DNA from: Demequina soli
Lineage (GTDB): Bacteria > Actinomycetota > Actinomycetes > Actinomycetales > Demequinaceae
Length of the DNA stretch: 64,000 nucleotides
Reading direction: 5' to 3'
Assembly (NCBI RefSeq): GCF_000971195.1
Contig: NZ_BBLZ01000001.1
Location: forward strand, 483,460 to 547,459
How positions within the stretch are numbered: the stretch's first letter is position 1; each line of letters opens with the position of its first letter. Shown piece by piece: positions 43,494 through 53,233 of this stretch. The position numbers and the translations under genes are program-made. The notes beneath the pieces are model-generated. The model saw nothing but the letters and a program-made list of their open reading frames with translations. It had not been told where the DNA came from and did not search any database.

Positions 43494-46400
43494 CCTAGTG
43501 CGGGTGAGCCGGTGGCCTGGATGACGGTCCTGACCCAGTCCAGCACCTCGAGGCCTTCGACGGGTCTGCCGCCGATGCGCGCGGTCATGGGCGCGGGGAC
43601 CAGCACCTGGCGTACCGCGGGCTTGATGAGCGTGCCGGGGAAGAGGCGGTTCATGCGCAGCGCGGCCGAGTCCGGCAGCTCGAGCGGGCTGAAGCGGATG
43701 TACTTGCCCTGCGCGACCACGTCGTGGATGCCGATCGCGCGCAGCTCGAGGCGCAGCCGCGCCACCGCGAGCAGGTGGGTGACGGGCTCGGGCGGCGTGC
43801 CGTAGCGGTCGTCGAGCTCCTCGGCGATCGCGGCGAGGGTCGCCTCGTCGTCGGCGTCGGCGATCTTCCGGTACGCCTCGAGGCGCAGACGCTCGTGCTC
43901 GACGTAGGACTCGGGCAGGTGGGCGTCGATGGGCAGGTCGACCGTCATGGGGGCGCGGTCCTCGACCTCCTCGCCGCGGAAGCCCGCGACGGCCTCGCCG
44001 ACCATGCGGATGTAGAGGTCGAAGCCGACGCCCTCGATGTGGCCGGACTGCTCGGCGCCCAGCAGGTTGCCCGCGCCGCGGATCTCGAGGTCCTTCATCG
44101 CGACCGCCATGCCCGACCCGAGGTCGGTGTTGGCGGCGATGGTCTGGAGGCGGTCGTGGGCCGTCTCCGTGAGGGTGCGGTCCGGCGGGTACAGGAAGTA
44201 GGCGTACGCCCGCTCGCGGCCGCGGCCCACGCGCCCGCGCAGCTGGTGGAGCTGGCTGAGGCCGAACGTGTCGGCGCGCTCGACGATGAGCGTGTTGGCG
44301 TTGGAGATGTCGAGGCCCGTCTCCACGATCGTGGTGCACACGAGCACGTCGTAGCGCTTCTCGTAGTAGTCGACGATCACCTGCTCGAGCTGCTTCTCGC
44401 TCATCTGCCCGTGCGCGACGGCGATGCGCGCCTCGGGCACCAGCTCGCCGAGCTTGAGCGCGGCGCGGGTGATGGTCTTGACGGAGTTGTGGATGTAGAA
44501 CACCTGGCCGTCGCGCAGCAGCTCGCGGCGGATCGCGGCGGTCACCTGCGCGTCCTCGTGCGGGCCCACGTAGGTGAGGATCGGGTGGCGCTCCTCGGGC
44601 GGCGTCGCGAGCGTCGACATCTCGCGGATGCCGGTGACGGCCATCTCGAGGGTGCGCGGGATCGGGGTCGCGGACATCGCGAGGACGTCGACGTCGGTGC
44701 GCAGCGCCTTGAGGGTCTCCTTGTGCTCGACGCCGAAGCGCTGCTCCTCGTCGACGACGATGAGGCCGAGGTTCTTGAAGCGCACCTGGCCCGTGATGAG
44801 GCGGTGGGTGCCGACCACCAGGTCGATGGTGCCGTCGGCGAGCCCCTCGATGATCTCCTTGGCCTCCTTGTCGGTCTGGAAGCGCGACAGCGCGGCGACC
44901 TTGACCGGGAACTGGCCGAAGCGCTCCGTGAACGTGTCGACGTGCTGCTTGACCAGGAGCGTCGTGGGGCACAGCACGGCCACCTGGGTGCCGTCCTGGA
45001 TGGCCTTGAACGCGGCGCGCACCGCGATCTCGGTCTTGCCGAAGCCCACGTCGCCGCACACGAGGCGGTCCATGGGCACGGGCTTCTCCATGTCGGCCTT
45101 GACCTCGTCGATGGTCGACAGCTGGTCGGGGGTCTCGACGAACGCGAAGGACTCCTCGAGCTCGCGCTGCCACGGGGTGTCCGGGCCGAACTCGCGGCCC
45201 TTGGTCGCCATGCGCGCGCTGTACAGGCGGATCAGCTCGGCGGCGATCTCCTTGACGGCCTTGCGTGCCTTGGTCTTGGTCTTGGACCAGTCGGCGCCGC
45301 CCATCTTGTTGACCGACGGGGTCTCGCCGCCCACGTACTTGGTGATGAGGTCGAGCTGGTCGGTGGGCACCGACAGCCGGTCCCCCGGGCCGCCGCGCTT
45401 CGAGGGCGCGTACTCGATCACCAGGTACTCGCGCTCGATGCCGCGCACGGTGCGCTTGACCATCTCGACGAACCGGCCCACGCCGTGCGTCTCGTGGACC
45501 ACGAAGTCGCCGGGGCGCAGCTGGAGCGGGTCCACCGCGGTGCGGCGCCTGCTGGGCACCTTGACCTTGGGCCCGGCGGCCGACACGGACCGGCCGGTGA
45601 GGTCGGACTCGTGCAGCACCATCAGGCGCGCGGACGGCACCTGGAAGCCGCCGCCGTCGACGCCCGCGAGGACCGCGACGACCCCGGGGTCCGCATCGTC
45701 CCCATGCGCGGCGACGCGCGCCGGGATGTCGGCCTCGCCGCACTGCTCGGCGATGCGGTGCGCGCTGCCGGTGCCGGCGGCCGCGATGACGACGCGCCAG
45801 CCGTCGGCGAGGCGGCCGCGGACGGCGTCGAGCGCGGCGGCGAGGCGGCCGCGGTGGTCCTCGACCTCCTGCACGGCGGACGCGACGGCCGCGGCGGTGC
45901 CGAACGGGCCGATCGTGGTCCAACCCAGGCCCCGCTCCGCGGCGGCCACCTCGATGTCCTCGAAGGACAGGAAGCCGCCGTGAGTCTCGAGGGGCGAGTC
46001 GGCGCCGGCGGCCGCGCTCACCCAGGCGGCCTGAAGGAACTCGGCGGCGGTGCGCTGGAGGTCCTCGGCGCGGCGGGCGAGCCGCTCCGGCTCGAGGGCG
46101 ACGAAGCGCGTGGCCGCGGGGAGGACGTCGGTGACGGCCTGCAGGCGCGTGAGCAGCGCAGGGATGAGCGACTCCATGCCCTCGACCGCGTGGCCGTCGG
46201 CGATGCGGGCGAGCATGTCCGCGGCGGACGGGTGCTGGTCGACGAGGCTCGCGGCGCGCGCGCGGATGTCGTCGGTGAGCAGCAGCTCGCGGCACGGCGG
46301 CGCCCACAGGCGCTCGACGTCCTGCAGGGACCGCTGGTCGGCGACGGAGAACGAGCGCAGCGACTCGACCTCGTCGCCGAAGAACTCGACGCGGACCGGG

Positions 46401-46978
46401 TGAGGATCGGTAGGCGGGAACACGTCGACGATGCCGCCGCGGACCGCGAACTCGCCGCGGCGCTCGACCATGTCGACGCGCGTGTAGGCGGCGCCCGCGA
46501 GCGCGGCCGTGAGGTCGGTGAGGTCGCGCACGTCGCCCACCGTGAGGTGCACGGGCTCGAGGTCCGCGAGGCCCGGCACGAGCGGCTGGAGGATCGCACG
46601 CAGCGGCGCGATCACCACGCGCAGCGGGGGCAGGCCGCTCTCGGCCGCGGCGGTGTCGGGGTGGACCAGGCGGCGCAGCGTCGCGAGGCGGCGCGCGACC
46701 GTGTCGGAGCGGGGGCTGAGTCGTTCGTGCGGGAGGGTCTCCCAGCTCGGGAACGTGGCGACCGTGCGCGGGTCGAGGTAGGCGGACAGGGCCGCCTCGA
46801 GCTTCTCCGCGTCGCCGCCCGTCGCGGTGACCGCGAGCAGCGGGGCCTCGGCGTCGCCCGCGGCGCGCGCGAGCAAGGGCGCCGCGGCGGGCGCGGGCGC
46901 CTGCACGTGCGACGCGTCGCCGAGCCGGGCGTCGGCCCACTCCCCGAGGACGGTGGACAACGGCGGGACTGCGCTCAC
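43490..46978 (-). CDS. mfd: Transcription-repair coupling factor
   Basis: Mfd displaces stalled RNA polymerase and recruits UvrA. The 1162-residue product has the UvrB-like N-terminal region (WETLPHERLSPRSDTVARR), the polymerase-interacting domain (GDFVVHETHGVGRFVEM and following), and the RecG-like motor with Walker A CGDVGFGKTEIAVRAAF, DEEQ box VVDEEQRFGVEHKE and SATPIPRTLEMAVTG, then the C-terminal autoinhibitory domain. GTG 46978 is preferred over upstream in-frame ATGs because GGGAGG lies just before it. A 10-mer motif lies at 45692. Confidence 0.96.
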   Translation of the reverse strand: MSAVPPLSTVLGEWADARLGDASHVQAPAPAAAPLLARAAGDAEAPLLAVTATGGDAEKLEAALSAYLDPRTVATFPSWETLPHERLSPRSDTVARRLATLRRLVHPDTAAAESGLPPLRVVIAPLRAILQPLVPGLADLEPVHLTVGDVRDLTDLTAALAGAAYTRVDMVERRGEFAVRGGIVDVFPPTDPHPVRVEFFGDEVESLRSFSVADQRSLQDVERLWAPPCRELLLTDDIRARAASLVDQHPSAADMLARIADGHAVEGMESLIPALLTRLQAVTDVLPAATRFVALEPERLARRAEDLQRTAAEFLQAAWVSAAAGADSPLETHGGFLSFEDIEVAAAERGLGWTTIGPFGTAAAVASAVQEVEDHRGRLAAALDAVRGRLADGWRVVIAAAGTGSAHRIAEQCGEADIPARVAAHGDDADPGVVAVLAGVDGGGFQVPSARLMVLHESDLTGRSVSAAGPKVKVPSRRRTAVDPLQLRPGDFVVHETHGVGRFVEMVKRTVRGIEREYLVIEYAPSKRGGPGDRLSVPTDQLDLITKYVGGETPSVNKMGGADWSKTKTKARKAVKEIAAELIRLYSARMATKGREFGPDTPWQRELEESFAFVETPDQLSTIDEVKADMEKPVPMDRLVCGDVGFGKTEIAVRAAFKAIQDGTQVAVLCPTTLLVKQHVDTFTERFGQFPVKVAALSRFQTDKEAKEIIEGLADGTIDLVVGTHRLITGQVRFKNLGLIVVDEEQRFGVEHKETLKALRTDVDVLAMSATPIPRTLEMAVTGIREMSTLATPPEERHPILTYVGPHEDAQVTAAIRRELLRDGQVFYIHNSVKTITRAALKLGELVPEARIAVAHGQMSEKQLEQVIVDYYEKRYDVLVCTTIVETGLDISNANTLIVERADTFGLSQLHQLRGRVGRGRERAYAYFLYPPDRTLTETAHDRLQTIAANTDLGSGMAVAMKDLEIRGAGNLLGAEQSGHIEGVGFDLYIRMVGEAVAGFRGEEVEDRAPMTVDLPIDAHLPESYVEHERLRLEAYRKIADADDEATLAAIAEELDDRYGTPPEPVTHLLAVARLRLELRAIGIHDVVAQGKYIRFSPLELPDSAALRMNRLFPGTLIKPAVRQVLVPAPMTARIGGRPVEGLEVLDWVRTVIQATGSPALG

Positions 46979-47101
46979 GGAGACCTCCCGGGCATGACGA
47001 ACGACCGGGAAATCCGGCACGGACATCCTAGGCACGTCCGGCGGCGCCCCTCCGCTCGCCTCTCATCGTCCTCCCATCGGCCCCTGCCTACGGTCGGCGT
47101 C

Positions 47102-47839
47102 ATGACCTCCACCGCGATCGCGCTCGACCGGGTCACGCACCGCTACGGCACGCGTCCCGCTCTCGTCGACCTCACGCTCGACATCCCGGAGGGCGAGATC
47201 TTCGGCCTCCTCGGCCACAACGGCGCGGGCAAGACCACCACCGTCGGCATCCTCACCACGCTGCTGCAGGCATCCGCGGGGGACGCGGTCGTGGCAGGCC
47301 ACGACGTCCGCACCGCGGCGCGCGACGTGCGCGCGTCGCTCGGATACCTGCCCGAGAACGTCACGTTCTACAACGACCTCACGACCATGGAGAACCTCGT
47401 GTTCTTCGCGCGGCTGTCCGGGCTCAGGCGCCCCGAGGCGCGCATCGGCGAGGTGCTGGAGTTCGTGGGCTTCACGGGCCACGACCACGAGCGGGTCGGG
47501 ACCTTCTCGAAGGGCATGCGCCAGCGCGTCGGCCTCGCGCAGGCGCTGCTCCACCGGCCCGCGGTGCTCTTCCTCGACGAGCCGACGTCGGGCCTGGACC
47601 CCGAGGGGGTGCGCGCCCTGCGCGAGCTGATCCTGCGGGTCAATGCCGAGCACGGCACCACGATCTTCATGAACACCCACCTGCTGTCCGAGGTGACCAA
47701 GACGTGCACGAGCATCGGCATCCTGCGCTCAGGGCGGCTGGTGCACCACGGCACGCTCGCGGACACGGTCGGGGCGTTCCCCACCGAGGACGCCCTGGAG
47801 CGCGCCTACTTCGCCTCCGCGACGGACGCGCCGGCATGA
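47102..47839 (+). CDS. ABC transporter ATP-binding protein
   Basis: A 245-residue ATPase: Walker A GHNGAGKTTT, signature FSKGMRQRVGLAQALL, Walker B AVLFLDEPTSGLD, H-loop MNTHLLSEV. The signature Ser-Lys-Gly replaces the usual Ser-Gly-Gly, which is common in this NatA/CcmA-like exporter group. A -10 TACGGT (47089-47094) ends 7 bases before the ATG, so a leaderless operon starts here. It overlaps the first permease gene by ATGA. Divergent from mfd. Confidence 0.9.
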   Translation: MTSTAIALDRVTHRYGTRPALVDLTLDIPEGEIFGLLGHNGAGKTTTVGILTTLLQASAGDAVVAGHDVRTAARDVRASLGYLPENVTFYNDLTTMENLVFFARLSGLRRPEARIGEVLEFVGFTGHDHERVGTFSKGMRQRVGLAQALLHRPAVLFLDEPTSGLDPEGVRALRELILRVNAEHGTTIFMNTHLLSEVTKTCTSIGILRSGRLVHHGTLADTVGAFPTEDALERAYFASATDAPA

Positions 47840-48732
47840 GCACCGCGATCACCGCCGCGCGGCACGAGCTGCTCGCGAGCGTGCGCGCGAAGGCACCGTA
47901 CGCGCTCGTCGCCGCGTTCCTCGGGATGGTCGCGGCGTCGACGTTCATCGGGTGGCGCACCACCGTCACCGTCACCGCCATCTACGAACGCGTGCTCGCC
48001 GACGGCTACACCACGCAGCCCAACCCCTTCACCGACGTCTCGCCCCTGTACTACGTGCGCAACACGGTCATCTACGTGCTGCTCATCGGCACGCTGATGG
48101 CGGCGACGCTCGGGGTCCAGTCGGCGCTGCGCGACCGCAAGGCGGAGACCGCCGCGCTGATCGGCACGCGGCCGGTCGACGCCCGCGCGTTGCGCACGGG
48201 CCGGCTGCTCGGCCTGGGCATCCTGCTCGCCGCGCTCGTCGCCGTCACCGAGGTGGTGACGTGGGTCAGCGTCGGGCTGCTCGTCGGAGGCCCGCTCGAC
48301 GCCGCGGAGACCCTCCGGATCGCGGGCTTCGGCGTCCTCACGTGGCTGCTGCTGGTGGGCTTCGCGGGCGTCGGCATGCTGTCGGGCCGCCTGCTGCATC
48401 GCGAGCGCACCGCGCTCCTGGCGCCCGTGGTCGTGTGGGCCGTCATCGCGTTCGTGGTGCCCCAGCTGGGCACGGCGGCGCGCCCGGTGTCCCTGCTCAA
48501 CCCCGTGCCGCTGCCCGCGCAGGACTCGGGAGCGTTCGCGTGGCTGTCGCATGCGTTGGCCCCGATCGCGATCACGGAACGCTTCAAGACAGCGTCGGGC
48601 GCGCTGCTCGGCTCGCCCACCACCGGGTCCGCCGCCGCGTCCGCGCTCCTCGTCGCGCTGTTCGCGGCCGTCGCGCTCACCGCGGCGATCCTGGTGCGCG
48701 GCACCCGCACCCAGGGGGTGCCTCATGAGTGA
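47836..48732 (+). CDS. ABC transporter permease (ABC-2 / NosY-like) 1
   Basis: A 298-residue protein with about six membrane segments and a large extracytoplasmic loop after the first (TTVTVTAIYERVLADGYTTQPNPF). The motif RDRKAETAALIGTRPVDARALRTGRLLG after the second segment resembles the NosY/ABC-2 pattern of membrane exporters that recognise a hydrophobic substrate. It forms a transporter with the preceding ATPase and the following permease, which it overlaps by 8 bases. Confidence 0.82.
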   Translation: MSTAITAARHELLASVRAKAPYALVAAFLGMVAASTFIGWRTTVTVTAIYERVLADGYTTQPNPFTDVSPLYYVRNTVIYVLLIGTLMAATLGVQSALRDRKAETAALIGTRPVDARALRTGRLLGLGILLAALVAVTEVVTWVSVGLLVGGPLDAAETLRIAGFGVLTWLLLVGFAGVGMLSGRLLHRERTALLAPVVVWAVIAFVVPQLGTAARPVSLLNPVPLPAQDSGAFAWLSHALAPIAITERFKTASGALLGSPTTGSAAASALLVALFAAVALTAAILVRGTRTQGVPHE

Positions 48733-49693
48733 GACGGTCACTCTCGCACGCAAGGAGCTGCTCGACCTCCGCCGCGACCGGGTCGTGTGGATCGTGGTGG
48801 GCACGCTCGGCCTCGCCGTCGTGCTGTCCGTGGTGGTCGCCTCCCTCGACTTCCGCGCGCAGCTCGCCGACTACGAGGCCTACGCGGCCCAGGTGAAGGC
48901 CTCGGGCAGCGGCGTGACGCCGGCGGCGCCTCAGCTGTTCCCGCTCCAGCTGCTGCGCGGCGGCATGGAGTACGTCGAGGTGCTCGGCGCCCTGTTCGCG
49001 CTGATGATCGGGTACGGCGCCATCGCGAAGGAGCGCTCGCGCGGCACGGTGGACCTGCTGCTCACCCGGGCGCGCTCGGGCACGTCGATCGTCATGGGGA
49101 AGCTCCTGGGCCTGGCGATCCTGTGGGCGGTGATCATGGCGGCGGTCGTGGTGACCGCGCTCGCGTCGGTCGCGCTCATCGGCGGCTCCACGATCGGCTG
49201 GCACGAGGTGGGCCGCATGGCGCTCGCGGGGGCCGCGGGCTGGGTCTACGCCGTGTTCTGGAGCGCGATCGCGGTCGCGGTCACCACGCTCACCCGGAAC
49301 TCGACCGCCGCGCTGCTCACCCTGCTGGTGCTCTGGTTGGTGATCGTGCTGGTCATCCCGCAGATCGGCGACACGATGGATCCGGACAACCAGGTGCCCG
49401 GCGGGCTGTTCAAGGCGCTCGCGATCGCGAAGCCCGACGAGCATGCCGTGCTCCACCACTTCGCGACCTACGAGAGCCTGCGGAACGGGCTCGAGGTCAG
49501 CTCCCTCTCGAAGCTCTATGAGCGGTTCACCTTCGCGACCCTCGGCATCAAGGACATCTACAACGGCCAGAGCCTCGCGGTCGTGTGGGACGGCACGTTC
49601 CGCTACGTCATCGGCGCGCTCACGCTCACGGGCGCCGCCCTCACCTTCGCGGCGGCATCCGGCCGTCGCATCCACACCCTCAGGAGGTCCTGA
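48725..49693 (+). CDS. ABC transporter permease (ABC-2 / NosY-like) 2
   Basis: The 322-residue partner permease, also with a large first extracytoplasmic loop (about residues 38-90). It has the clear family motif GYGAIAKERSRGTVDLLLTRARSGTSIVMGKLLG. A second loop (IGDTMDPDNQVPGGLFKALAIAKPDEHAV) precedes the last segments. Its stop codon overlaps the lipoprotein start (TGATG), tying the lipoprotein to the transporter. Confidence 0.85.
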   Translation: MSETVTLARKELLDLRRDRVVWIVVGTLGLAVVLSVVVASLDFRAQLADYEAYAAQVKASGSGVTPAAPQLFPLQLLRGGMEYVEVLGALFALMIGYGAIAKERSRGTVDLLLTRARSGTSIVMGKLLGLAILWAVIMAAVVVTALASVALIGGSTIGWHEVGRMALAGAAGWVYAVFWSAIAVAVTTLTRNSTAALLTLLVLWLVIVLVIPQIGDTMDPDNQVPGGLFKALAIAKPDEHAVLHHFATYESLRNGLEVSSLSKLYERFTFATLGIKDIYNGQSLAVVWDGTFRYVIGALTLTGAALTFAAASGRRIHTLRRS

Positions 49694-50286
49694 TGCACCA
49701 CCCGCTCCACGGCCCGATCGCGGCCGTCACCGTCGCCCTCGCCGGCGCGGCCCTGCTCGCCGGCTGCTCCTCGCCCACCACCGCATCGTCCCCGGCCGCA
49801 TCCGGCGCGTCCGGCGCGGCGGGCGGCGCGACCGCCGGCACGGCGTCCGGGGTGCTGCCCGTCGCCTCCGACCCCATCACCGACACCGCCACCACGCCCG
49901 GGCTCACGGTCACCAAGGTCCTCGCCGAGGACAACACCGACGCGTCCGGCGCCGCCATCGCGGACTGCCTGCAGGTCACCATCTCGAACTCGTCGGCGCA
50001 GGACGCGACGGGGCTGGAGATGTACTACACGATGACCGACACCACCACGCATGCCTCGGAGTCCTACTACCAGGCGCTCGACGGCGTGACGATCCCGGCG
50101 GGAGGCTCCGCGACCGTGTGGTTCGACGGCGGCAGCGGCACCGGCCACTATCCCGAGAACCGGTACAGCATCTACCGGTCGTCCAAGAACGAGGTGGACT
50201 TCACCGTCGAGGTCGCGGCCACCGGCCTCCGCGCCGCCACCGGGACCGGGAAGAAGAGCACCGGCAACGGCGAGCAGGCCGACTGA
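49693..50286 (+). CDS. Transporter-associated lipoprotein
   Basis: A 197-residue exported lipoprotein with a lipobox cysteine at C25 (ALLAGCSSP), a Ser/Ala/Gly/Thr-rich linker (26-55) that holds the 10-mer motif as Ala-Ser-Ser, and a beta-sandwich-like domain (DCLQVTISNSSAQDATGLEMYYTMTDTTTHASESYYQ). I do not recognise the family. Coupling to the ABC permease suggests an accessory or sensor subunit, and a two-component system follows within 50 bases. Confidence 0.75.
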   Translation: MHHPLHGPIAAVTVALAGAALLAGCSSPTTASSPAASGASGAAGGATAGTASGVLPVASDPITDTATTPGLTVTKVLAEDNTDASGAAIADCLQVTISNSSAQDATGLEMYYTMTDTTTHASESYYQALDGVTIPAGGSATVWFDGGSGTGHYPENRYSIYRSSKNEVDFTVEVAATGLRAATGTGKKSTGNGEQAD

Positions 50287-50334
50287 CCCGCGTAGCATCG
50301 AGCACGGTCGACGCATCGGAGAGGAGCGGGCGCG

Positions 50335-51015
50335 ATGAGGGTCCTGGTGGTCGACGACGAGCCGCGCCTGACCTCGATCATGGAGCGCAGCCTCGGCGAG
50401 TCCGGCTACGCGGTCGACGTCGCGCACACGTCGGACGTCGCGCTCGAGCGCATCGCGGTCGAGCCGTACGACCTCCTCATCCTCGACGTCATGCTCGCGG
50501 GCTCGCCCATGGACGGTTACGCGCTGTGCACCGAGATCCGCCGCACCCACCCCGACGTTCCGATCCTCATGCTCACCGCGCTCGGAGCGGTGCCGAACCG
50601 CGTGTCGGGGCTCGACGGCGGCGCGGACGACTACGTCGTCAAGCCCATCCATGCGCTCGAGCTTCTGGCACGCGTGCGCGCCCTGCTCCGCCGCGCACCC
50701 CGGGCGGACGCACCCGTGCTCCGCGTCGGCGCGCTGTCGCTCGACCCCGCCTCGCGCCAGGTCACCTGCGGCCCCCACGAGGTCGACCTCACGGCCAAGG
50801 AGTTCGCGGTGCTCGAGTACCTCATGCGGAACGCGGGGCGTGTGGTGAGCGCGAGCGAGCTGATCGACCACGCGTGGGACGCGAACTACGACGGCTACTC
50901 CAACGTGGTCCAGACCTACATCCGCTACCTGCGGCGCAAGCTCGAGGAGGTGGGGGCGGGGGACGCGATCACCACCCGTCGGGGCGCGGGCTACGTGATG
51001 GAGGACGCCGGATGA
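50335..51015 (+). CDS. OmpR family response regulator
   Basis: A 226-residue regulator: receiver domain 1-118 with acidic pocket D7/D8, phosphorylation site D51 (LLILDVMLAG) and the conserved Lys in DYVVKPI, then a winged-helix DNA-binding domain ending VQTYIRYLRRKLEEVG and TRRGAGYVME. It is coupled to the histidine kinase by ATGA. Co-direction with the preceding ABC exporter and lipoprotein suggests it controls them in response to an envelope signal. Confidence 0.93.
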   Translation: MRVLVVDDEPRLTSIMERSLGESGYAVDVAHTSDVALERIAVEPYDLLILDVMLAGSPMDGYALCTEIRRTHPDVPILMLTALGAVPNRVSGLDGGADDYVVKPIHALELLARVRALLRRAPRADAPVLRVGALSLDPASRQVTCGPHEVDLTAKEFAVLEYLMRNAGRVVSASELIDHAWDANYDGYSNVVQTYIRYLRRKLEEVGAGDAITTRRGAGYVMEDAG

Positions 51016-51959
51016 TCGTCCGCCGGACCACGGTGCGGCTCGCCCTCGCGTTCACCGGGATCCTGCTCGCCGTCGTCGCCGTCGCGTTCGTCGGCATCTA
51101 CGTGTTCGCGACCCTCGCCTTCGACTTCGACGTGGTGGCGACCGACGCGGGCGCCGGCGGTGACGCGGTCACGCACGCGCTGGCGAGCCTGCGCTCGGTG
51201 CTGCTGACCTCGTACGCCGTCATCGCGGTCGCGTCGCCGCTGGTCAGCTGGGCGATGGCGCGGCTGGCGCTGCGCCCGCTCCGACGCTCCTACGAGGTCC
51301 AGGCCCAGTTCGTCGACGCGGCCTCGCACGAGTTCCGCACGCCCCTCGGCATCCTCATGGGCGAGATGTCGTGGGCCCTGCTCCGCCGCCGCTCCCTCGA
51401 CGACTACGAGCGGTCGTTGCGCACCTCGCTCGAGACCGTCGAGTCGCTGTCCCACCTCACCGATCAGCTGCTGCTGCTGTCGCGCGACGACCAGGTCGAG
51501 CTGGCCGCGTCGCGCGAGCGGGTACCCCTGGCCGAGATCGCCGCCGAGGCCGTCGTGCTCGCCGCACGAGAGCACGACGCCGCGGGGCGCGTCACCCTCG
51601 AGGCCGATGACGACGCGACGGTCCTCGTGTCGCACGATCTCATGGTGAGCGCCGCGCGGAACCTGCTCGACAACGCGCTCAAGTACTCGGCACCCGATGG
51701 CCGCGTCCGCGTGCGCACCGCCCGGCGCGGACGCACCGCCACCCTCACGGTCGTCGACGACGGGCGCGGGCTGTCACCGGCCGACGCGAGGAAGGCGTTC
51801 GAGCGGTTCTGGCGCTCGCCGGCCGCCACGGATGTCCCCGGCCACGGGCTGGGGCTGCCGCTGGTCCGCAGCATCGCGGAGGCGCACGGAGGCCGCGTGG
51901 AGCTGCGCGGCGACGCGCACGGCGGCGCGATCGCCACCCTCACGCTGCCGACGGCGTAG
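51012..51959 (+). CDS. Sensor histidine kinase
   Basis: A 315-residue membrane kinase with two membrane segments (about 9-37 and 63-88) separated by a very short loop of about 25 residues, so it probably senses within the membrane or through partner proteins such as the adjacent transporter or lipoprotein. The HisKA box is FVDAASHEFRTPLGILMGE with phospho-histidine H106, followed by N box NLLDNALKYSAP, DDGRGLSP and GHGLGLPLV. It partners the preceding response regulator. Confidence 0.92.
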   Translation: MIVRRTTVRLALAFTGILLAVVAVAFVGIYVFATLAFDFDVVATDAGAGGDAVTHALASLRSVLLTSYAVIAVASPLVSWAMARLALRPLRRSYEVQAQFVDAASHEFRTPLGILMGEMSWALLRRRSLDDYERSLRTSLETVESLSHLTDQLLLLSRDDQVELAASRERVPLAEIAAEAVVLAAREHDAAGRVTLEADDDATVLVSHDLMVSAARNLLDNALKYSAPDGRVRVRTARRGRTATLTVVDDGRGLSPADARKAFERFWRSPAATDVPGHGLGLPLVRSIAEAHGGRVELRGDAHGGAIATLTLPTA

Positions 51960-51968
51960 CGCTCGGGC

Positions 51969-52691
51969 TCAGCCCGCGACGGGTGCCGCCTCGCGCGCCG
52001 CGCGCGCGAGCAGGTCCAGCGTCGCCCTCGCGGAGCGCGCGGCCGCGTCGTCGAGGTGCTCGTCGAACTCGACTCCGCCGTCGCCCTGGCACATGTCCGA
52101 CACGCAGCGCAGCGACAGGAACGGGATGCCGGACGTGGCCGCGACCTGCGACACGGCCGCGGACTCCATGTCGGTCGCGATCACCTTGGGGAAGCGCTCG
52201 CGGATGAGGTCCACGGTCTCCGCGACGGCGAAGGCGTTCGCGGAGGCGAGGTAGCCCTTCTTGGCGCCCATCTCGACGGCGAGGTCGACGAGGTGCTCGT
52301 CGGACTCGTGGAACTCCGCGTGGCCGGGCACCTGCCCGTACTCGTAGCCGATCGACGTCGAGTCGGCGGACCAGTCGAGCGAGCAGCACGGCGCGACGAT
52401 GTCGCCGACGGTGACGTGCCCGGGGATGCCGCCGCACGTGCCCGCGGACACGATCGTGGTGGCGCGGACGCCGCCGATGACGCCGTGCGACACCAGGGTC
52501 GCCGCGCGCGCCGCCGAGACCATGCCGATGCCCGTCACGACGAGCAGGTAGGTGACGTCCCCGGCGGTCGCGATCCACGCATCGTCCGGGGAGTTGAGGC
52601 CCTCGTGGGTGTCGGAGAGGTCGAGGAAGCCCTGCGCCTCCTCGGGCATCGCGACCAGGACGGCCGGCATCGACGCCACCTCGCCCGCCAT
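51969..52691 (-). CDS. mtnN: 5'-methylthioadenosine/S-adenosylhomocysteine nucleosidase
   Basis: MtnN (Pfs) cleaves S-adenosylhomocysteine and methylthioadenosine at the N-glycosidic bond, giving S-ribosylhomocysteine for LuxS. The 240-residue product has the nucleoside phosphorylase-1 fold: AVLVAMPEEAQGF near the start with the catalytic Glu region, GTCGGIPGHVTVGDIVAP, and ATDMESAAVSQVA, where the Met-Glu binds ribose and Asp is the general acid. It overlaps luxS by one base (TGATG), so the two act in sequence. Confidence 0.85.
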   Translation of the reverse strand: MAGEVASMPAVLVAMPEEAQGFLDLSDTHEGLNSPDDAWIATAGDVTYLLVVTGIGMVSAARAATLVSHGVIGGVRATTIVSAGTCGGIPGHVTVGDIVAPCCSLDWSADSTSIGYEYGQVPGHAEFHESDEHLVDLAVEMGAKKGYLASANAFAVAETVDLIRERFPKVIATDMESAAVSQVAATSGIPFLSLRCVSDMCQGDGGVEFDEHLDDAAARSARATLDLLARAAREAAPVAG

Positions 52692-53161
52692 CAGCGCATC
52701 ACCGTGAGCAGCTCGTCGCCGCGGGCGGTGAAGCCCTCGACCGCGGCGCGCATCGCCTCGAGCGAGTGGTGCGCGCCCCAGCCGCACTGCACCTCGTTGG
52801 CGGCGGGCACCTCGGTGAGCGCGAGCATGTCCGTCATGGTGGCGAGCACCAGGTCGCGGATCTCCGCGGGGGTGTGCTCGCCCGACATGATGAGGTAGAA
52901 GCCGGTCTGGCAGCCCATGGGGCCGAAGTCGATCACCTGCGCGCTGTGGTCGCGCACGCACTCCGCGAACGCGTGCTCGATCGAGTGCACGGCGTCCATC
53001 TCGAGGTGCGCGACGTTGGGCTGGGTGAAGCGCACGTCGAACTTGGTGAGGACGTCGCCGTGCGGCAGCTCCTTGCGGTCCGCGAGGCGGATGAAGGGCG
53101 CGGCCACCGCCGTGTGGTCGAGGTTGAACGACTCGACGTTCATCTTGCGGGGCTCGGTCAC
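52691..53161 (-). CDS. luxS: S-ribosylhomocysteine lyase (AI-2 synthase)
   Basis: Converts S-ribosylhomocysteine to homocysteine and DPD, the precursor of autoinducer-2. The 156-residue product is complete: metal ligands H59 and H63 in HSIEHAFAE, the catalytic cysteine in [12 protein letters not shown], and a third ligand cysteine in [14 protein letters not shown]. The GTG start at 53161 is set by AAGGA 7 bases upstream. With mtnN it forms the two-step SAH detoxification route. LuxS is not universal in actinobacteria. The AI-2E family gene at 25199 is a possible exporter. Confidence 0.96.
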   Translation of the reverse strand: MTEPRKMNVESFNLDHTAVAAPFIRLADRKELPHGDVLTKFDVRFTQPNVAHLEMDAVHSIEHAFAECVRDHSAQVIDFGPMGCQTGFYLIMSGEHTPAEIRDLVLATMTDMLALTEVPAANEVQCGWGAHHSLEAMRAAVEGFTARGDELLTVMR

Positions 53162-53233
53162 CTGGGATCCTTCGGTTCGTGGACGGCCCACCAAGAGTAA
53201 TGCGGCGCACCGCGCACTTCTAGACTTCTCGAC

